A stretch of 64,000 bases of DNA. Source: Pseudomonas putida. GTDB taxonomy: Bacteria > Pseudomonadota > Gammaproteobacteria > Pseudomonadales > Pseudomonadaceae. Under the pieces are notes generated by a model. The model was given only the letters and a program-made list of their open reading frames with translations. It was not told the origin of the DNA and searched no databases. Both the position numbers and the translations under genes were made by a program. Below, in pieces: positions 1 through 7,479 of the stretch. The stretch is taken from assembly GCF_028682455.1 (NCBI RefSeq), contig NZ_JANHLD010000004.1:558001-622000 (forward strand). Reading direction: 5' to 3'. Positions within the stretch are counted from its first letter, which is position 1. Each line of letters starts with the position of its first letter.

Positions 1-250
1 AAAAATAAATCGCCCGAGTGCCTGGCGAGCGATTGTTACAGTTTTTGCCAACAGTGTTTATCAAAACGTCATCTGTTTAAGGCAGGCACACCACCCTAAA
101 ATTCACCTCGCCAGCAACGGCAACGAGATTAACTTCTTGTAACACCCCCACGAAGGCCGTTAATCCCGCGATAACTGTGATAGTTGAACTTAAGTTGCAC
201 ACGCGGCGCCACAAGCGCTGCGTGCCCCCTCTCGACCTTAGACAGGTAAA

Positions 251-517
251 ATGAAAATGAAAGCGTTACTGGTATTGGTACTTGGCAGTCTTTGCACCAC
301 GGCGATGGCCGCTGAAGTTGCAAACGACACTGCCGGGCAGATTCCGGTTGAACAGTACAGCTACTCGCAGCACCTGGACATCGCCAAAGTCATCTCCATG
401 AGCGAAGTCCCGCACGTCTGCGAGGTAGTCCCGGTCCGCATGACCTACGAGGACTCCCAGGGCCAGCAGCATATTCTTGAATACCGCGTGATGGGGGACG
501 GCTGCTCTAACGGCTAA
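251..517 (+). CDS. DUF2790 family small periplasmic protein
   Basis: An 88-residue protein with a clear Sec signal peptide (basic start, hydrophobic stretch, AMAAE cleavage site near residue 20), followed by a short domain with two cysteines (one after PHV, one in the last five residues) that may pair. The pattern HVCEVVPVRMTYEDSQG is typical of the Pseudomonas-restricted DUF2790 family, whose function is unknown; some members are copper- or stress-induced. ATG at 251 and ATG at 257 are both possible, because AGGT lies only 3 bases before the first and 9 before the second. It stands alone, with a strong terminator after it. The 250 bases upstream show no gene I can support. Confidence 0.8.
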   Translation: MKMKALLVLVLGSLCTTAMAAEVANDTAGQIPVEQYSYSQHLDIAKVISMSEVPHVCEVVPVRMTYEDSQGQQHILEYRVMGDGCSNG

Positions 518-533
518 TCACACCATTCTTGTT

Positions 534-571
534 TCGCACGCCCCGGCACACTGAACGGGGCGTGCGATTTA
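534..571. terminator. Bidirectional terminator between DUF2790 gene and phhR
   Basis: A perfect 11-bp stem (TCGCACGCCCC / GGGGCGTGCGA) with a 12-base loop is followed by a T run on the plus strand. It sits between two convergent genes and can serve both. Confidence 0.75.
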
Positions 572-603
572 CACTAAGGCCCTCTTCAACGCTGACAGTA
601 TTG

Positions 604-2175
604 TTATTTAACGTCACTCTCCGTTGATTTTCCCAAGCCATGTTCTCGCAACTTGTTGGCGATCGTGGTGTGTGAAACCCCCAGGCGTTTACCCAACGCC
701 CGACTACTGGGGAACTCGTTCATCAACTGTTCCAGTACCGCCCTCTCGAATCGCCCGACAATATCCCCCAACTCACCGTCCAGCGAGAATTCGCCCAGGG
801 GCTGGCGCGCGCCGTAGTCCGGCAAGCGAATATGTTCGCTCTTGACCACCCCGCCATCGCACAGCGATACCGCCTGGAACAGTACGTTCTCCAACTGTCG
901 TACGTTACCCGGCCAGTGGTACTGGCTCAGCCGCTCCATCGCCGCCGGTGCCAGGCGCGGCAAGGCACACCCGATCTGCCGGCTGGCCTGATCGAGAAAA
1001 TGCTCGACCAACGGCGCCAAACCATCGAGGCATTCGCGCAGCGGCGGAATATGCAGCGAAAGCACGTTCAGGCGGTGGTACAGGTCCTGGCGAAACTCGC
1101 CCCGGGCGCACAGCTCGGAGAGATCGACCTGGGTGGCGCAGATCACCCGCACGTCCAGATACACCTCTTCATCGCTACCAACCCGGCGAAAACAACCGTC
1201 CTGCAAAAAGCGCAGCAATTTGACCTGCAACCGCGGACTCATCTCGCCGACGCCGTCGAGGAACAAGGTTCCACCTGCCGTCAGCTCCAGCAGGCCGAGC
1301 TTGCCTTCGGCACGCGCGCCCTCGAAAGCGCCCGGACCGTAGCCGAACAACTCAGTCTCGGCCATGGACTCCGGCAAGCCGGCGCAGTTGAGTGCCATTA
1401 ACGGCGCCTGGCCGCGAGGGCTGGCCAGGTGACAGGCACGCGCCAGCAACTCCTTGCCCGTGCCGGTCTCGCCTTCAATCAGTAGCGGCGCATCCAGCGG
1501 AGCCATGCGCCGCGCTTCACGCACCACGCCCGCCATCACCCGCGAGCTCTGGAAAATGCTGTCGAAACCACGCAGCTCCTGTTTGCGCACGTTGTAGATG
1601 CGCTCGCCAATGCGATCGGCGCGGTGCAGGGTCAGCACCGCTCCCGCCAGGGCCTCGCTGTCATCGTGCTCGGACTGCAGCGGGGCAATATCGGCCAGGA
1701 ACACATCACCCTTGACCTTGACCCGCAGGCCATTGATCCGCGACTTGTTGGCCCGCACCAGCTCCGGCAGATCGAAGTCCTCGGCATAGCGTGACAGCGG
1801 AATGCCGGGGACTTCATCCACCCGCACTCCGAGCAACTGCGCGGCTGCCCGGTTGGCGGCGACGATGGAGCCCCCCATATCGATCGACAGGACCGGAAAA
1901 TCCAAGGCGCCGAGCAAGGCGTTGAGCTCCATGTGCCGCCGCTCGCTGGGCATCAACCCTACCCGCTTGACCCCAAACACGCCGGTGATCGACTCGAACT
2001 TGGGCCGAAGGGCCTGGAACTGCAGATTGATCAGGTTCGGACAATGCAGGTAGATGGCATTGCCATGCTCGCCTCCCACCTCGCCACGGGCGACGTTGAT
2101 ACCGTACTCCACCAGCAGGTTGAGGATGTCGCGCAGAATGCCGATGCGGTTCTGGCAGTGCACTTTGATACGCAT
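604..2175 (-). CDS. phhR: Aromatic amino acid-responsive regulator PhhR (TyrR family)
   Basis: A 523-residue TyrR-type regulator, divergent from phhABC, the genes it is known to activate in Pseudomonas in response to phenylalanine/tyrosine. Domains in order: N-terminal ACT domain (about 1-75), PAS-like domain (about 85-190), AAA+ domain (about 205-430, Walker A GETGTGKE at 235-242) and a C-terminal Fis-like HTH (about 480-515). I chose the start MRIKVHCQNR, the family start, rather than the upstream in-frame codon at 2229. Two oddities are visible. The sigma54-contact loop reads GAFEGA instead of GAFTGA (282-287), and Walker B reads LFLDGVGEM, with Gly where the acidic residue after Asp307 is normal. 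Both suggest it does not act as an ordinary sigma54 ATPase activator. Confidence 0.95.
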   Translation of the reverse strand: MRIKVHCQNRIGILRDILNLLVEYGINVARGEVGGEHGNAIYLHCPNLINLQFQALRPKFESITGVFGVKRVGLMPSERRHMELNALLGALDFPVLSIDMGGSIVAANRAAAQLLGVRVDEVPGIPLSRYAEDFDLPELVRANKSRINGLRVKVKGDVFLADIAPLQSEHDDSEALAGAVLTLHRADRIGERIYNVRKQELRGFDSIFQSSRVMAGVVREARRMAPLDAPLLIEGETGTGKELLARACHLASPRGQAPLMALNCAGLPESMAETELFGYGPGAFEGARAEGKLGLLELTAGGTLFLDGVGEMSPRLQVKLLRFLQDGCFRRVGSDEEVYLDVRVICATQVDLSELCARGEFRQDLYHRLNVLSLHIPPLRECLDGLAPLVEHFLDQASRQIGCALPRLAPAAMERLSQYHWPGNVRQLENVLFQAVSLCDGGVVKSEHIRLPDYGARQPLGEFSLDGELGDIVGRFERAVLEQLMNEFPSSRALGKRLGVSHTTIANKLREHGLGKSTESDVK

Positions 2176-2254
2176 GAAATGTCCTACTAGTAGGTCTACA
2201 ACGAGCCTGGGCGCCAACCCGGCAGGCATTTATTTACCGGGACCGAAGAATTTT

Positions 2255-2272
2255 CGTAAAAAAAACGTGACA
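2255..2272. promoter_or_regulatory. Weak candidate PhhR/TyrR box
   Basis: CGTAAA-N6-GTGACA resembles the TyrR/PhhR consensus TGTAAA-N6-TTTACA at 8 of 12 defined positions. It lies in the phhR-phhA divergent spacer, about 70 bases from the better box at 2328. It may be a second weak site or chance. Confidence 0.3.
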
Positions 2273-2327
2273 AAAACCGAAAAACATCACCGCGGTCGCC
2301 GTCGATTTTTCGGCCTTTTGTCTTTTT

Positions 2328-2345
2328 TGTAAAGTTATCGTTACG
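2328..2345. promoter_or_regulatory. Candidate PhhR box upstream of phhA
   Basis: TGTAAA-N6-GTTACG in the 291-bp divergent spacer (2176-2466) matches the TyrR/PhhR box TGTAAA-N6-TTTACA at 10 of 12 positions. It shares the TGTAAA-N6-GTTAC core with the site upstream of aroP (15949-15966). The spacer is otherwise AT-rich near phhR; I found no convincing -24/-12 sigma54 promoter. Confidence 0.55.
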
Positions 2346-2466
2346 AATTGAAGGCGACACCCATCACTGTCACAGGCCCGCGCCGATGCAAAGTGCCGCC
2401 CTGCGGGTTATCACTTAAGCAACGGCTTGATCACATAACAAAAAAGGCCCTCAGCAGGAGAGCAGT

Positions 2467-3255
2467 ATGAAACAGACGCAATACGTGGCTCGCGAGCCCG
2501 ATGCGCAAGGGTTTATCGACTACCCGCAGCAAGAGCACGCGGTGTGGAACACCCTGATTACCCGTCAGTTGAAGGTGATCGAAGGTCGCGCGTGCCAGGA
2601 ATACCTGGACGGCATCGACCAACTGAACCTGCCGCACGACCGCATTCCGCAGTTGGGCGAAATCAACAAAGTGCTGGGCGCCACCACTGGCTGGCAAGTT
2701 GCCCGGGTACCTGCACTGATCCCCTTCCAGACCTTTTTTGAACTGTTGGCCAGCAAGCGCTTCCCGGTGGCGACCTTCATTCGCACCGAAGAAGAGCTCG
2801 ACTACTTGCAAGAGCCCGACATTTTTCACGAAATCTTCGGCCACTGCCCGCTGCTGACCAACCCCTGGTTTGCCGAGTTCACCCACACCTACGGCAAGCT
2901 TGGCCTGCAGGCGACCAAAGAAGAACGCGTTTACCTGGCGCGGCTGTACTGGATGACCATCGAATTCGGCCTGGTCGACACCCCACAGGGGCGCAAGATC
3001 TACGGCGGCGGCATCCTCTCTTCGCCAAAGGAGACCGTCTACAGCCTGTCCGATGAGCCCGAGCACCAGGCCTTCGACCCGCTGGAAGCCATGCGCACGC
3101 CGTATCGAATCGACATCCTGCAACCGCTGTACTTTGCCCTGCCCAATCTCAAGCGACTGTTCGACCTGGCCCACGAAGACATCATGGGCATGGTCCACAC
3201 TGCAATGAAAATGGGCCTGCACGCACCGAAATTCCCACCCAAGGTCGCTGCCTGA
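2467..3255 (+). CDS. phhA: Phenylalanine 4-monooxygenase PhhA
   Basis: A 262-residue bacterial phenylalanine hydroxylase: converts phenylalanine to tyrosine with O2 and a pterin cofactor, in the cytoplasm. The non-heme iron ligands of the family are present as His121 and His126 (in FHEIFGHCPLL) and Glu166 (in YWMTIEFGL), and the length matches the compact single-domain bacterial enzymes. AGGAG lies 8 bases before the ATG. It is the first gene of phhABC; PhhB recycles the oxidised pterin, and PhhC transaminates the tyrosine formed. Expected control is by the divergent phhR. Confidence 0.97.
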   Translation: MKQTQYVAREPDAQGFIDYPQQEHAVWNTLITRQLKVIEGRACQEYLDGIDQLNLPHDRIPQLGEINKVLGATTGWQVARVPALIPFQTFFELLASKRFPVATFIRTEEELDYLQEPDIFHEIFGHCPLLTNPWFAEFTHTYGKLGLQATKEERVYLARLYWMTIEFGLVDTPQGRKIYGGGILSSPKETVYSLSDEPEHQAFDPLEAMRTPYRIDILQPLYFALPNLKRLFDLAHEDIMGMVHTAMKMGLHAPKFPPKVAA

Positions 3256-3297
3256 GCGGCCTTGCAAACCAATAACAAACCACTTGCGGAAAACCTT

Positions 3298-3654
3298 ATG
3301 AACGCCTTGAACCAAGCCCATTGCGAAGCCTGCCGTGCCGATGCTCCACAGGTCAGCGACGAAGAACTGCCGGTACTGATCAAGCAGATCCCGGATTGGA
3401 ACATCGAAGTCCGTGACGGCATCATGCAGCTGGAAAAAGTCTTCCTGTTCAAGAATTTCAAACACGCCCTGGCCTTCACCAATGCTGTGGGCGAAATCTC
3501 CGAAGCCGAAGGCCATCACCCAGGCCTGTTGACCGAATGGGGCAAAGTCACCGTGACCTGGTGGAGCCACTCGATCAAAGGCCTGCACCGTAACGACTTC
3601 ATCATGGCAGCGCGTACCGACGAGGTCGCCAAAACCGCCGAAGGCCGCAAGTAA
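3298..3654 (+). CDS. phhB: Pterin-4a-carbinolamine dehydratase PhhB
   Basis: A 118-residue dehydratase that regenerates the pterin cofactor used by PhhA. The family motif around EGHHPGLLTEWGKVTVTWWSH holds the catalytic His pair and the tryptophans of the active site. I start it at ATG 3298 (MNALNQAHCE), the conserved N-terminus, and not at an upstream in-frame TTG at 3262. The ribosome site is weak, so coupling to phhA 42 bases upstream is plausible. Its stop codon overlaps the phhC start by one base (TAATG). Confidence 0.95.
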   Translation: MNALNQAHCEACRADAPQVSDEELPVLIKQIPDWNIEVRDGIMQLEKVFLFKNFKHALAFTNAVGEISEAEGHHPGLLTEWGKVTVTWWSHSIKGLHRNDFIMAARTDEVAKTAEGRK

Positions 3655-4847
3655 TGCACTTCGACGCGATCAAGCGCGTACCGGGTGATCCGATCCTGGG
3701 GCTGATGGAGGCGTATGCCAAAGACAGCAATCCGAACAAGTTCGACCTGGGCGTCGGCGTGTTCAAGGATGCCCAGGGCCTGACGCCGATTCCGGCGGCG
3801 GTCAAGCAGGCCGAACAGCGCCTGCTCGACCAGCAGACCAGCAAGAGCTACATCGGCGGTCATGGCGATGCGGACTTCGGCCGGTTGATCAGCGAGCTGG
3901 TGCTGGGCAGTGATTCCTCACTGCTCAGCAACAAGCGCGCCGGCGCCACCCAGACCCCGGGGGGTACCGGTGCCCTTCGCCTCGCTGCAGAGTTCATCGA
4001 GCACTGCCTGCCAGGTCGCGGTATCTGGCTGAGCGACCCGACCTGGCCGATCCACGAAACCATTTTTGCCGGCGCCGGCCTCGAGGTCAGCCACTATCCC
4101 TACGTCGGCGCGGACAACCGCCTGAACGTAGCGGGAATGCTGGCTGCACTGGAAGCGGCACCCAAGGGTGACGTGGTATTGCTGCATGCCTGCTGTCACA
4201 ACCCGACCGGTTTCGACCTGTCGCAGGATGACTGGCGCGCTGTGCTGGAGGTGGTTCGCCGCCGCGACCTGCTGCCGCTGATCGACTTTGCCTACCAGGG
4301 CTTTGGCGATGGCCTGGAAGAAGACGCCTGGGCCGTCCGGTTGTTCGCCGCCGAACTGCCCGAGCTGCTGATCACCAGCTCCTGCTCCAAGAACTTCGGC
4401 TTGTACCGTGACCGCACCGGCGCGCTGCTGGTGTGCAGCCACGATGCCGAAAAACTGCAGGATGTCCGCAGCCAACTGGCCTGGCTGGCCCGCAATCTGT
4501 GGTCGACGCCACCGGATCATGGTGCTGCGGTGGTGGCGCAGATTCTTGGCGATGCAGATCTCAAGCGCCTGTGGATCGAAGAAGTCGAGGCCATGCGCCA
4601 GCGTATTGCGCAGCTACGCGTCGGCCTGGTCGAGGCGCTTGCGCCCCATGGGCTGAACGAGCGTTTTGCCCACATTGCCGAACAGCGAGGGATGTTTTCC
4701 TATACTGGGTTGTCGCCAGAGCAGGTCAAGCAATTGCGTGAGCGCCACAGTGTGTACATGGTCGGCACGGGCCGGGCGAATGTCGCCGGGGCCGATGCTG
4801 CGCGCCTTGGGGCATTGGCGGCAGCGATCGCTGACGTCTGCCGGTAA
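3654..4847 (+). CDS. phhC: Aromatic amino acid aminotransferase PhhC
   Basis: A 397-residue class I (TyrB-type) PLP aminotransferase that takes the amino group from tyrosine/phenylalanine to give the 4-hydroxyphenylpyruvate or phenylpyruvate channelled to homogentisate. The PLP lysine is Lys246 in SSCSKNFGLYRDR. The HNPTG motif (182-186), DFAYQGF (211-217) and the arginine-containing C-terminus are intact. It overlaps phhB by one base, so translation is coupled. Last gene of phhABC. Confidence 0.95.
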   Translation: MHFDAIKRVPGDPILGLMEAYAKDSNPNKFDLGVGVFKDAQGLTPIPAAVKQAEQRLLDQQTSKSYIGGHGDADFGRLISELVLGSDSSLLSNKRAGATQTPGGTGALRLAAEFIEHCLPGRGIWLSDPTWPIHETIFAGAGLEVSHYPYVGADNRLNVAGMLAALEAAPKGDVVLLHACCHNPTGFDLSQDDWRAVLEVVRRRDLLPLIDFAYQGFGDGLEEDAWAVRLFAAELPELLITSSCSKNFGLYRDRTGALLVCSHDAEKLQDVRSQLAWLARNLWSTPPDHGAAVVAQILGDADLKRLWIEEVEAMRQRIAQLRVGLVEALAPHGLNERFAHIAEQRGMFSYTGLSPEQVKQLRERHSVYMVGTGRANVAGADAARLGALAAAIADVCR

Positions 4848-4865
4848 ACCCTTAGCAGGTCATGT

Positions 4866-4895
4866 GGGAGCCGGCTTGCCGGCAAGCTGGCTCCC
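4866..4895. repeat. REP-like 30-bp palindrome
   Basis: GGGAGCCGGCTTGCC followed by its reverse complement with one mismatch, just after phhC. It is related to the Pseudomonas REP family but has a different core (GCCGGCTTGCCGGC) from the other copies in the window. It could act as a transcript 3' end. Confidence 0.7.
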
Positions 4896-5021
4896 GCAGG
4901 CTTCACCACCAATCAGCAGGAAAATTCATACTGTCATTCAGCTTCCTGTATCCTGCACAGGCTTTTTACAAGCCACGCGCGCCTTGCGCAGCCTTTCCAC
5001 ACACTTGCGAGGAACGACGAG

Positions 5022-5150
5022 ATGCATGAAATCCCGAATCTTCCCTTCCCAAGCCTGAACCCAGAAGAGCAGACACCTGCCACTCACAGCGCCGAAGCAG
5101 CCCAGGCTGACCACGACGGCGACGACACCTCAAGCGCCGACCAGGAATAA
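5022..5150 (+). CDS. Small acidic protein, 42 residues
   Basis: ATG at 5022, with GAGGAACG about 8 bases upstream, opens 42 codons ending TAA. The product starts MHEIPNLPFPSLNPEEQ and continues as an acidic, low-complexity tail rich in Asp, Ala, Ser and Gln with no cysteine, signal peptide or membrane segment. Codon use is like that of neighbouring genes. An inverted repeat with an 11-bp stem follows (5169-5216). I do not recognise a function. I believe similar short ORFs occur at this place in other P. putida genomes, but could not check. Confidence 0.6.
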   Translation: MHEIPNLPFPSLNPEEQTPATHSAEAAQADHDGDDTSSADQE

Positions 5151-5168
5151 CCGCGCAACAATCAGACT

Positions 5169-5216
5169 GTGTGAAAACGGCTGATGCAGGGACTACCCGT
5201 CAACACGTTTTCACAC
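5169..5216. terminator. Inverted repeat, possible terminator
   Basis: A perfect 11-bp stem GTGTGAAAACG / CGTTTTCACAC encloses a 26-base loop, between the 42-residue protein and the convergent arfB. No T run follows, so it may be a terminator, an operator or an RNA structure. Confidence 0.4.
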
Positions 5217-5256
5217 CGTCAAGAATCTCTTCGCCGCCTGCGCGTCATCTCCCGCC

Positions 5257-5673
5257 TCAATAATCGATCTTGCCGCGTCCGGCCTTGATTGCTCCGCGTT
5301 TGCTCTTGGTGTCCAGCCGCCGGGTTTTCGATCCCAGGGTCGGTCGGGTCGGGCGTCGCGCCTTCTCGACCTTGATTGCCGAGAGTATCAACTCGCGCAG
5401 GCGCTCCAGCGCATCGTTGCGATTCTGCTCCTGGGTGCGGTACTGCTGGGCCTTGATGATGATCACCCCATCGCGGGTGATACGGCTGTCGCGCAGGGCC
5501 AACAAGCGTTCCTTGTAGAACGGCGGCAGTGACGAAGCCTGGATGTCGAAGCGCAGGTGCACGGCGCTGGAGACCTTGTTGACATTCTGCCCGCCGGCGC
5601 CCTGGGCGCGGATGGCCGTCAGCTCGATCTCGTCATCGGGCAATTGCACTGCGTTTGAAAGTTGCACCTTCAC
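5257..5673 (-). CDS. arfB: Alternative ribosome-rescue factor / peptidyl-tRNA hydrolase ArfB
   Basis: A 138-residue release-factor-like protein that hydrolyses peptidyl-tRNA on ribosomes stalled without a stop codon. The catalytic GGQ is at residues 27-29 (RAQGAGGQNVNK), and the C-terminal tail from about residue 105 is strongly basic (KARRPTRPT...KSKRGAIKAGRGKIDY), the part that enters the empty mRNA channel in characterised ArfB/YaeJ. It lacks the codon-reading domain of RF1/RF2, as expected. Monocistronic here. Confidence 0.95.
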   Translation of the reverse strand: MKVQLSNAVQLPDDEIELTAIRAQGAGGQNVNKVSSAVHLRFDIQASSLPPFYKERLLALRDSRITRDGVIIIKAQQYRTQEQNRNDALERLRELILSAIKVEKARRPTRPTLGSKTRRLDTKSKRGAIKAGRGKIDY

Positions 5674-5714
5674 CTACCCTTGAAAAACAGCAAATAACTT
5701 TACAGGCCACAGTC

Positions 5715-5903
5715 TCATGAGGCTTCGTCGACCATGGCGGATGTACTCCGGGCCAATACCTCGACCACTCGTCGAACACGGACCTGATCGACCGAGGATA
5801 ACTGTCGGAACAGCATTACCAGGTCGCACTCGGATTCGTTCAACGGGCTATCAGGGCGAATGTCAGCTGCCCGATAGGACGAGCAGGTTTTGTACTTGGA
5901 CAT
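5715..5903 (-). CDS. Small protein resembling the C-terminus of the adjacent XRE regulator
   Basis: A 62-residue ORF. I prefer the ATG at 5903 to the one at 5909, because GGGAAGG sits 6 bases before it. Its last 42 residues (LNESECDLVMLFRQLSSVDQ onward) align with the C-terminus of the next minus-strand gene (LTEPEQRLLTRYRSLASTDQ onward). Both then continue with V-R/H-R-V-V and end ...S/T-S. It has no helix-turn-helix of its own. It may be a duplicated, shortened copy, or a small partner that dimerises with the full regulator. Function unknown. Confidence 0.55.
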   Translation of the reverse strand: MSKYKTCSSYRAADIRPDSPLNESECDLVMLFRQLSSVDQVRVRRVVEVLARSTSAMVDEAS

Positions 5904-6005
5904 GACCATCCTTCCCTTGGATTTCTGGAAGGAAAGACGTTACGGGGAATCGTATTGAAATTAACCTTTATCGGTCTGATTATTTCGTAGGAAAAAGGTG
6001 CAGTC

Positions 6006-6371
6006 CTAGTTGACCTCACTCGTCGCGCTGACCATTGCCCCGACCACTCGATGCACAATTTCTTGGTCAGTGCTGGCCAGCGAGCGATAACGCGTCAGCA
6101 GGCGCTGCTCCGGCTCGGTCAGTTCCTGCGCGGTATCGACCTTGCGCATTCCGGTAATCACGAAGCTCACATCCACCCCCACCCGCGCCACCGCAGCCAG
6201 ATAAGCGACATCAGGATTGCGCTCGCCTTTTTCGTAGCTGCCCTGGGTGTTGCGATTGACGCCGCCCAGGCTGGCAAAGTCATCCTGCCGTAACCCGAGG
6301 CGAGTGCGCTCCTGGCGCAGACGCTCTCCACTTTCCACTGATTTTGGTGCGCTTGATGCACAATTTTTCAA
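6006..6371 (-). CDS. XRE/Cro-C1 family regulator
   Basis: A 121-residue DNA-binding protein. Residues 16-70 form a Cro/C1-type helix-turn-helix (ERLRQERTRLGLRQDDFASL, then a turn and YEKGERNP), followed by a short helical C-terminal region. The start is probably TTG at 6371, preceded by GAGGTG at good spacing; no in-frame ATG precedes the HTH. It is divergent from the fimbrial operon at 6675, and the 303-bp spacer between them carries a 30-bp nested palindrome. It is therefore a candidate regulator of that operon; this is inference from position. Confidence 0.8.
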   Translation of the reverse strand: MKNCASSAPKSVESGERLRQERTRLGLRQDDFASLGGVNRNTQGSYEKGERNPDVAYLAAVARVGVDVSFVITGMRKVDTAQELTEPEQRLLTRYRSLASTDQEIVHRVVGAMVSATSEVN

Positions 6372-6545
6372 ACACCACCTCTTTACAGGAACATTTTATT
6401 GGGCATAATCAGCACCCTGACAACGCAGACGAACATGCTGGGCAGCCTGCCTATGGTGCTTTCGGCCAGGCAATCCTAAGCAAAGCACATTTGCCGCATC
6501 AACGATCACCCTATGTACCCGCAGTACCGTCATGGACGACACAGG

Positions 6546-6596
6546 ACCAGGATTTGTTCCTGGTAACGGGTAATGCCGAATTTCGGTTATTACCCG
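6546..6596. promoter_or_regulatory. Two adjacent palindromes upstream of the fimbrial operon
   Basis: The 303-bp spacer between the XRE gene and the fimbrial operon holds a 7-bp stem (ACCAGGA / TCCTGGT, 6546-6564). Three bases further on lies a nested palindrome with arms CGGGTAAT (6567) and ATTACCCG (6589) around CCGAA-T-TTCGG (6576-6586). This is either operator DNA or a leader hairpin of the operon mRNA. I see nothing else in the spacer. Confidence 0.5.
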
Positions 6597-6674
6597 AAGT
6601 ACCTTCCAGCGTCGACGCTTGAACTGAGTCTGCACCGGCGCGGAGGCTCCTTCCCTTAGTCAAAGGACCGAGTC

Positions 6675-7328
6675 ATGAGCAACAAAACGCCATGCACCCT
6701 GACAGCGTTGCTGGCCGTCGTCAGCCTTGGGGCCAATGCCAGCACCACTGACGTCAGCCTGGCCGGCACCCTTACACCGTCCGCTTGCACGCCCTCACTC
6801 TCGATGGGTGGCCGAGTGGACTACGGCGACCTCAGCATTCCTGAACTGCCGATCGATCCCGAAGATCCCTCACACTCCACCCTCCCCCTGCGCAACCTGA
6901 CCCTGCTTGTCAGCTGTGGTGCGCCAACGCCGCTGGCCCTGGTGGCTACCGGCAATCGCCGCGACAGCAACGCCGCCGGCGAAGCCCGCACCTTTGGCCT
7001 GGGTCGCACCGTTGGCGGTGAACCCATCGGATTCTATACCGCGGGCTGGTCGGGCGGCACTGTCCGGCTCGACAATCTTCCGGCAGATACCCTCTACTCC
7101 ACTGACAAGGGCCAGACCTGGACGCCCTTGACCAGCGCATTGCTCAAGCACCTGGGCGACCGCCCCGATACACGCTTCGGCTTTGCGTCCACCGGCAGCA
7201 CCAGCCCAACGCCCGCACAGCACCTGAGCCTGGAGCTGGAAGTCAGCGGCTGGGTACGCAACGACACCCTCCACTTCGATCAATCGCTCATGGATGGCAG
7301 CCTGACCGTCGAGGTCCAGTACCTGTAG
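6675..7328 (+). CDS. DUF1120 fimbrial subunit 1
   Basis: A 217-residue secreted protein with a signal peptide ending near ANASTTD. The mature part starts with the family signature TLTPSACTPSLSMGGRVDYGDLS, has a second cysteine in LLVSCGAP, and ends with EVQYL; the penultimate aromatic is typical of chaperone-usher pilins. DUF1120 proteins (GltF/YhcF type) are encoded with chaperone and usher genes and are presumed fimbrial subunits. First gene of a seven-gene plus-strand cluster. AAGGA precedes the ATG. It is somewhat longer than its three paralogues. Confidence 0.85.
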   Translation: MSNKTPCTLTALLAVVSLGANASTTDVSLAGTLTPSACTPSLSMGGRVDYGDLSIPELPIDPEDPSHSTLPLRNLTLLVSCGAPTPLALVATGNRRDSNAAGEARTFGLGRTVGGEPIGFYTAGWSGGTVRLDNLPADTLYSTDKGQTWTPLTSALLKHLGDRPDTRFGFASTGSTSPTPAQHLSLELEVSGWVRNDTLHFDQSLMDGSLTVEVQYL

Positions 7329-7479
7329 CCATACCCGAGACACATGGCCTCACCGGCCTTAAAGAATCCCGTCGACTGCAGACCTGCACATTGCCCCCAA
7401 ACGGCCAGTGAAGGTTTTCTGCATTCAAAAAACGGGACATCCGCCCCACCCAACACAAGAACCAAGAAAGGAAAAATCT

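Noticed and set aside
129..323. 64-codon minus-strand ORF overlapping the start of the DUF2790 gene
   Set aside because: It overlaps the signal-peptide region of a convincing gene and has no ribosome site or recognisable product.
2370..2400. GG/GC elements before phhA as a sigma54 -24/-12 promoter
   Set aside because: The spacing between the GG and GC pairs is one base too long and the flanks do not match TGGCAC/TTGCA.
2431..3588. 385-codon minus-strand ORF opposite phhA-phhB
   Set aside because: It is a shadow of two certain genes on the other strand; high-GC DNA often leaves such frames open.
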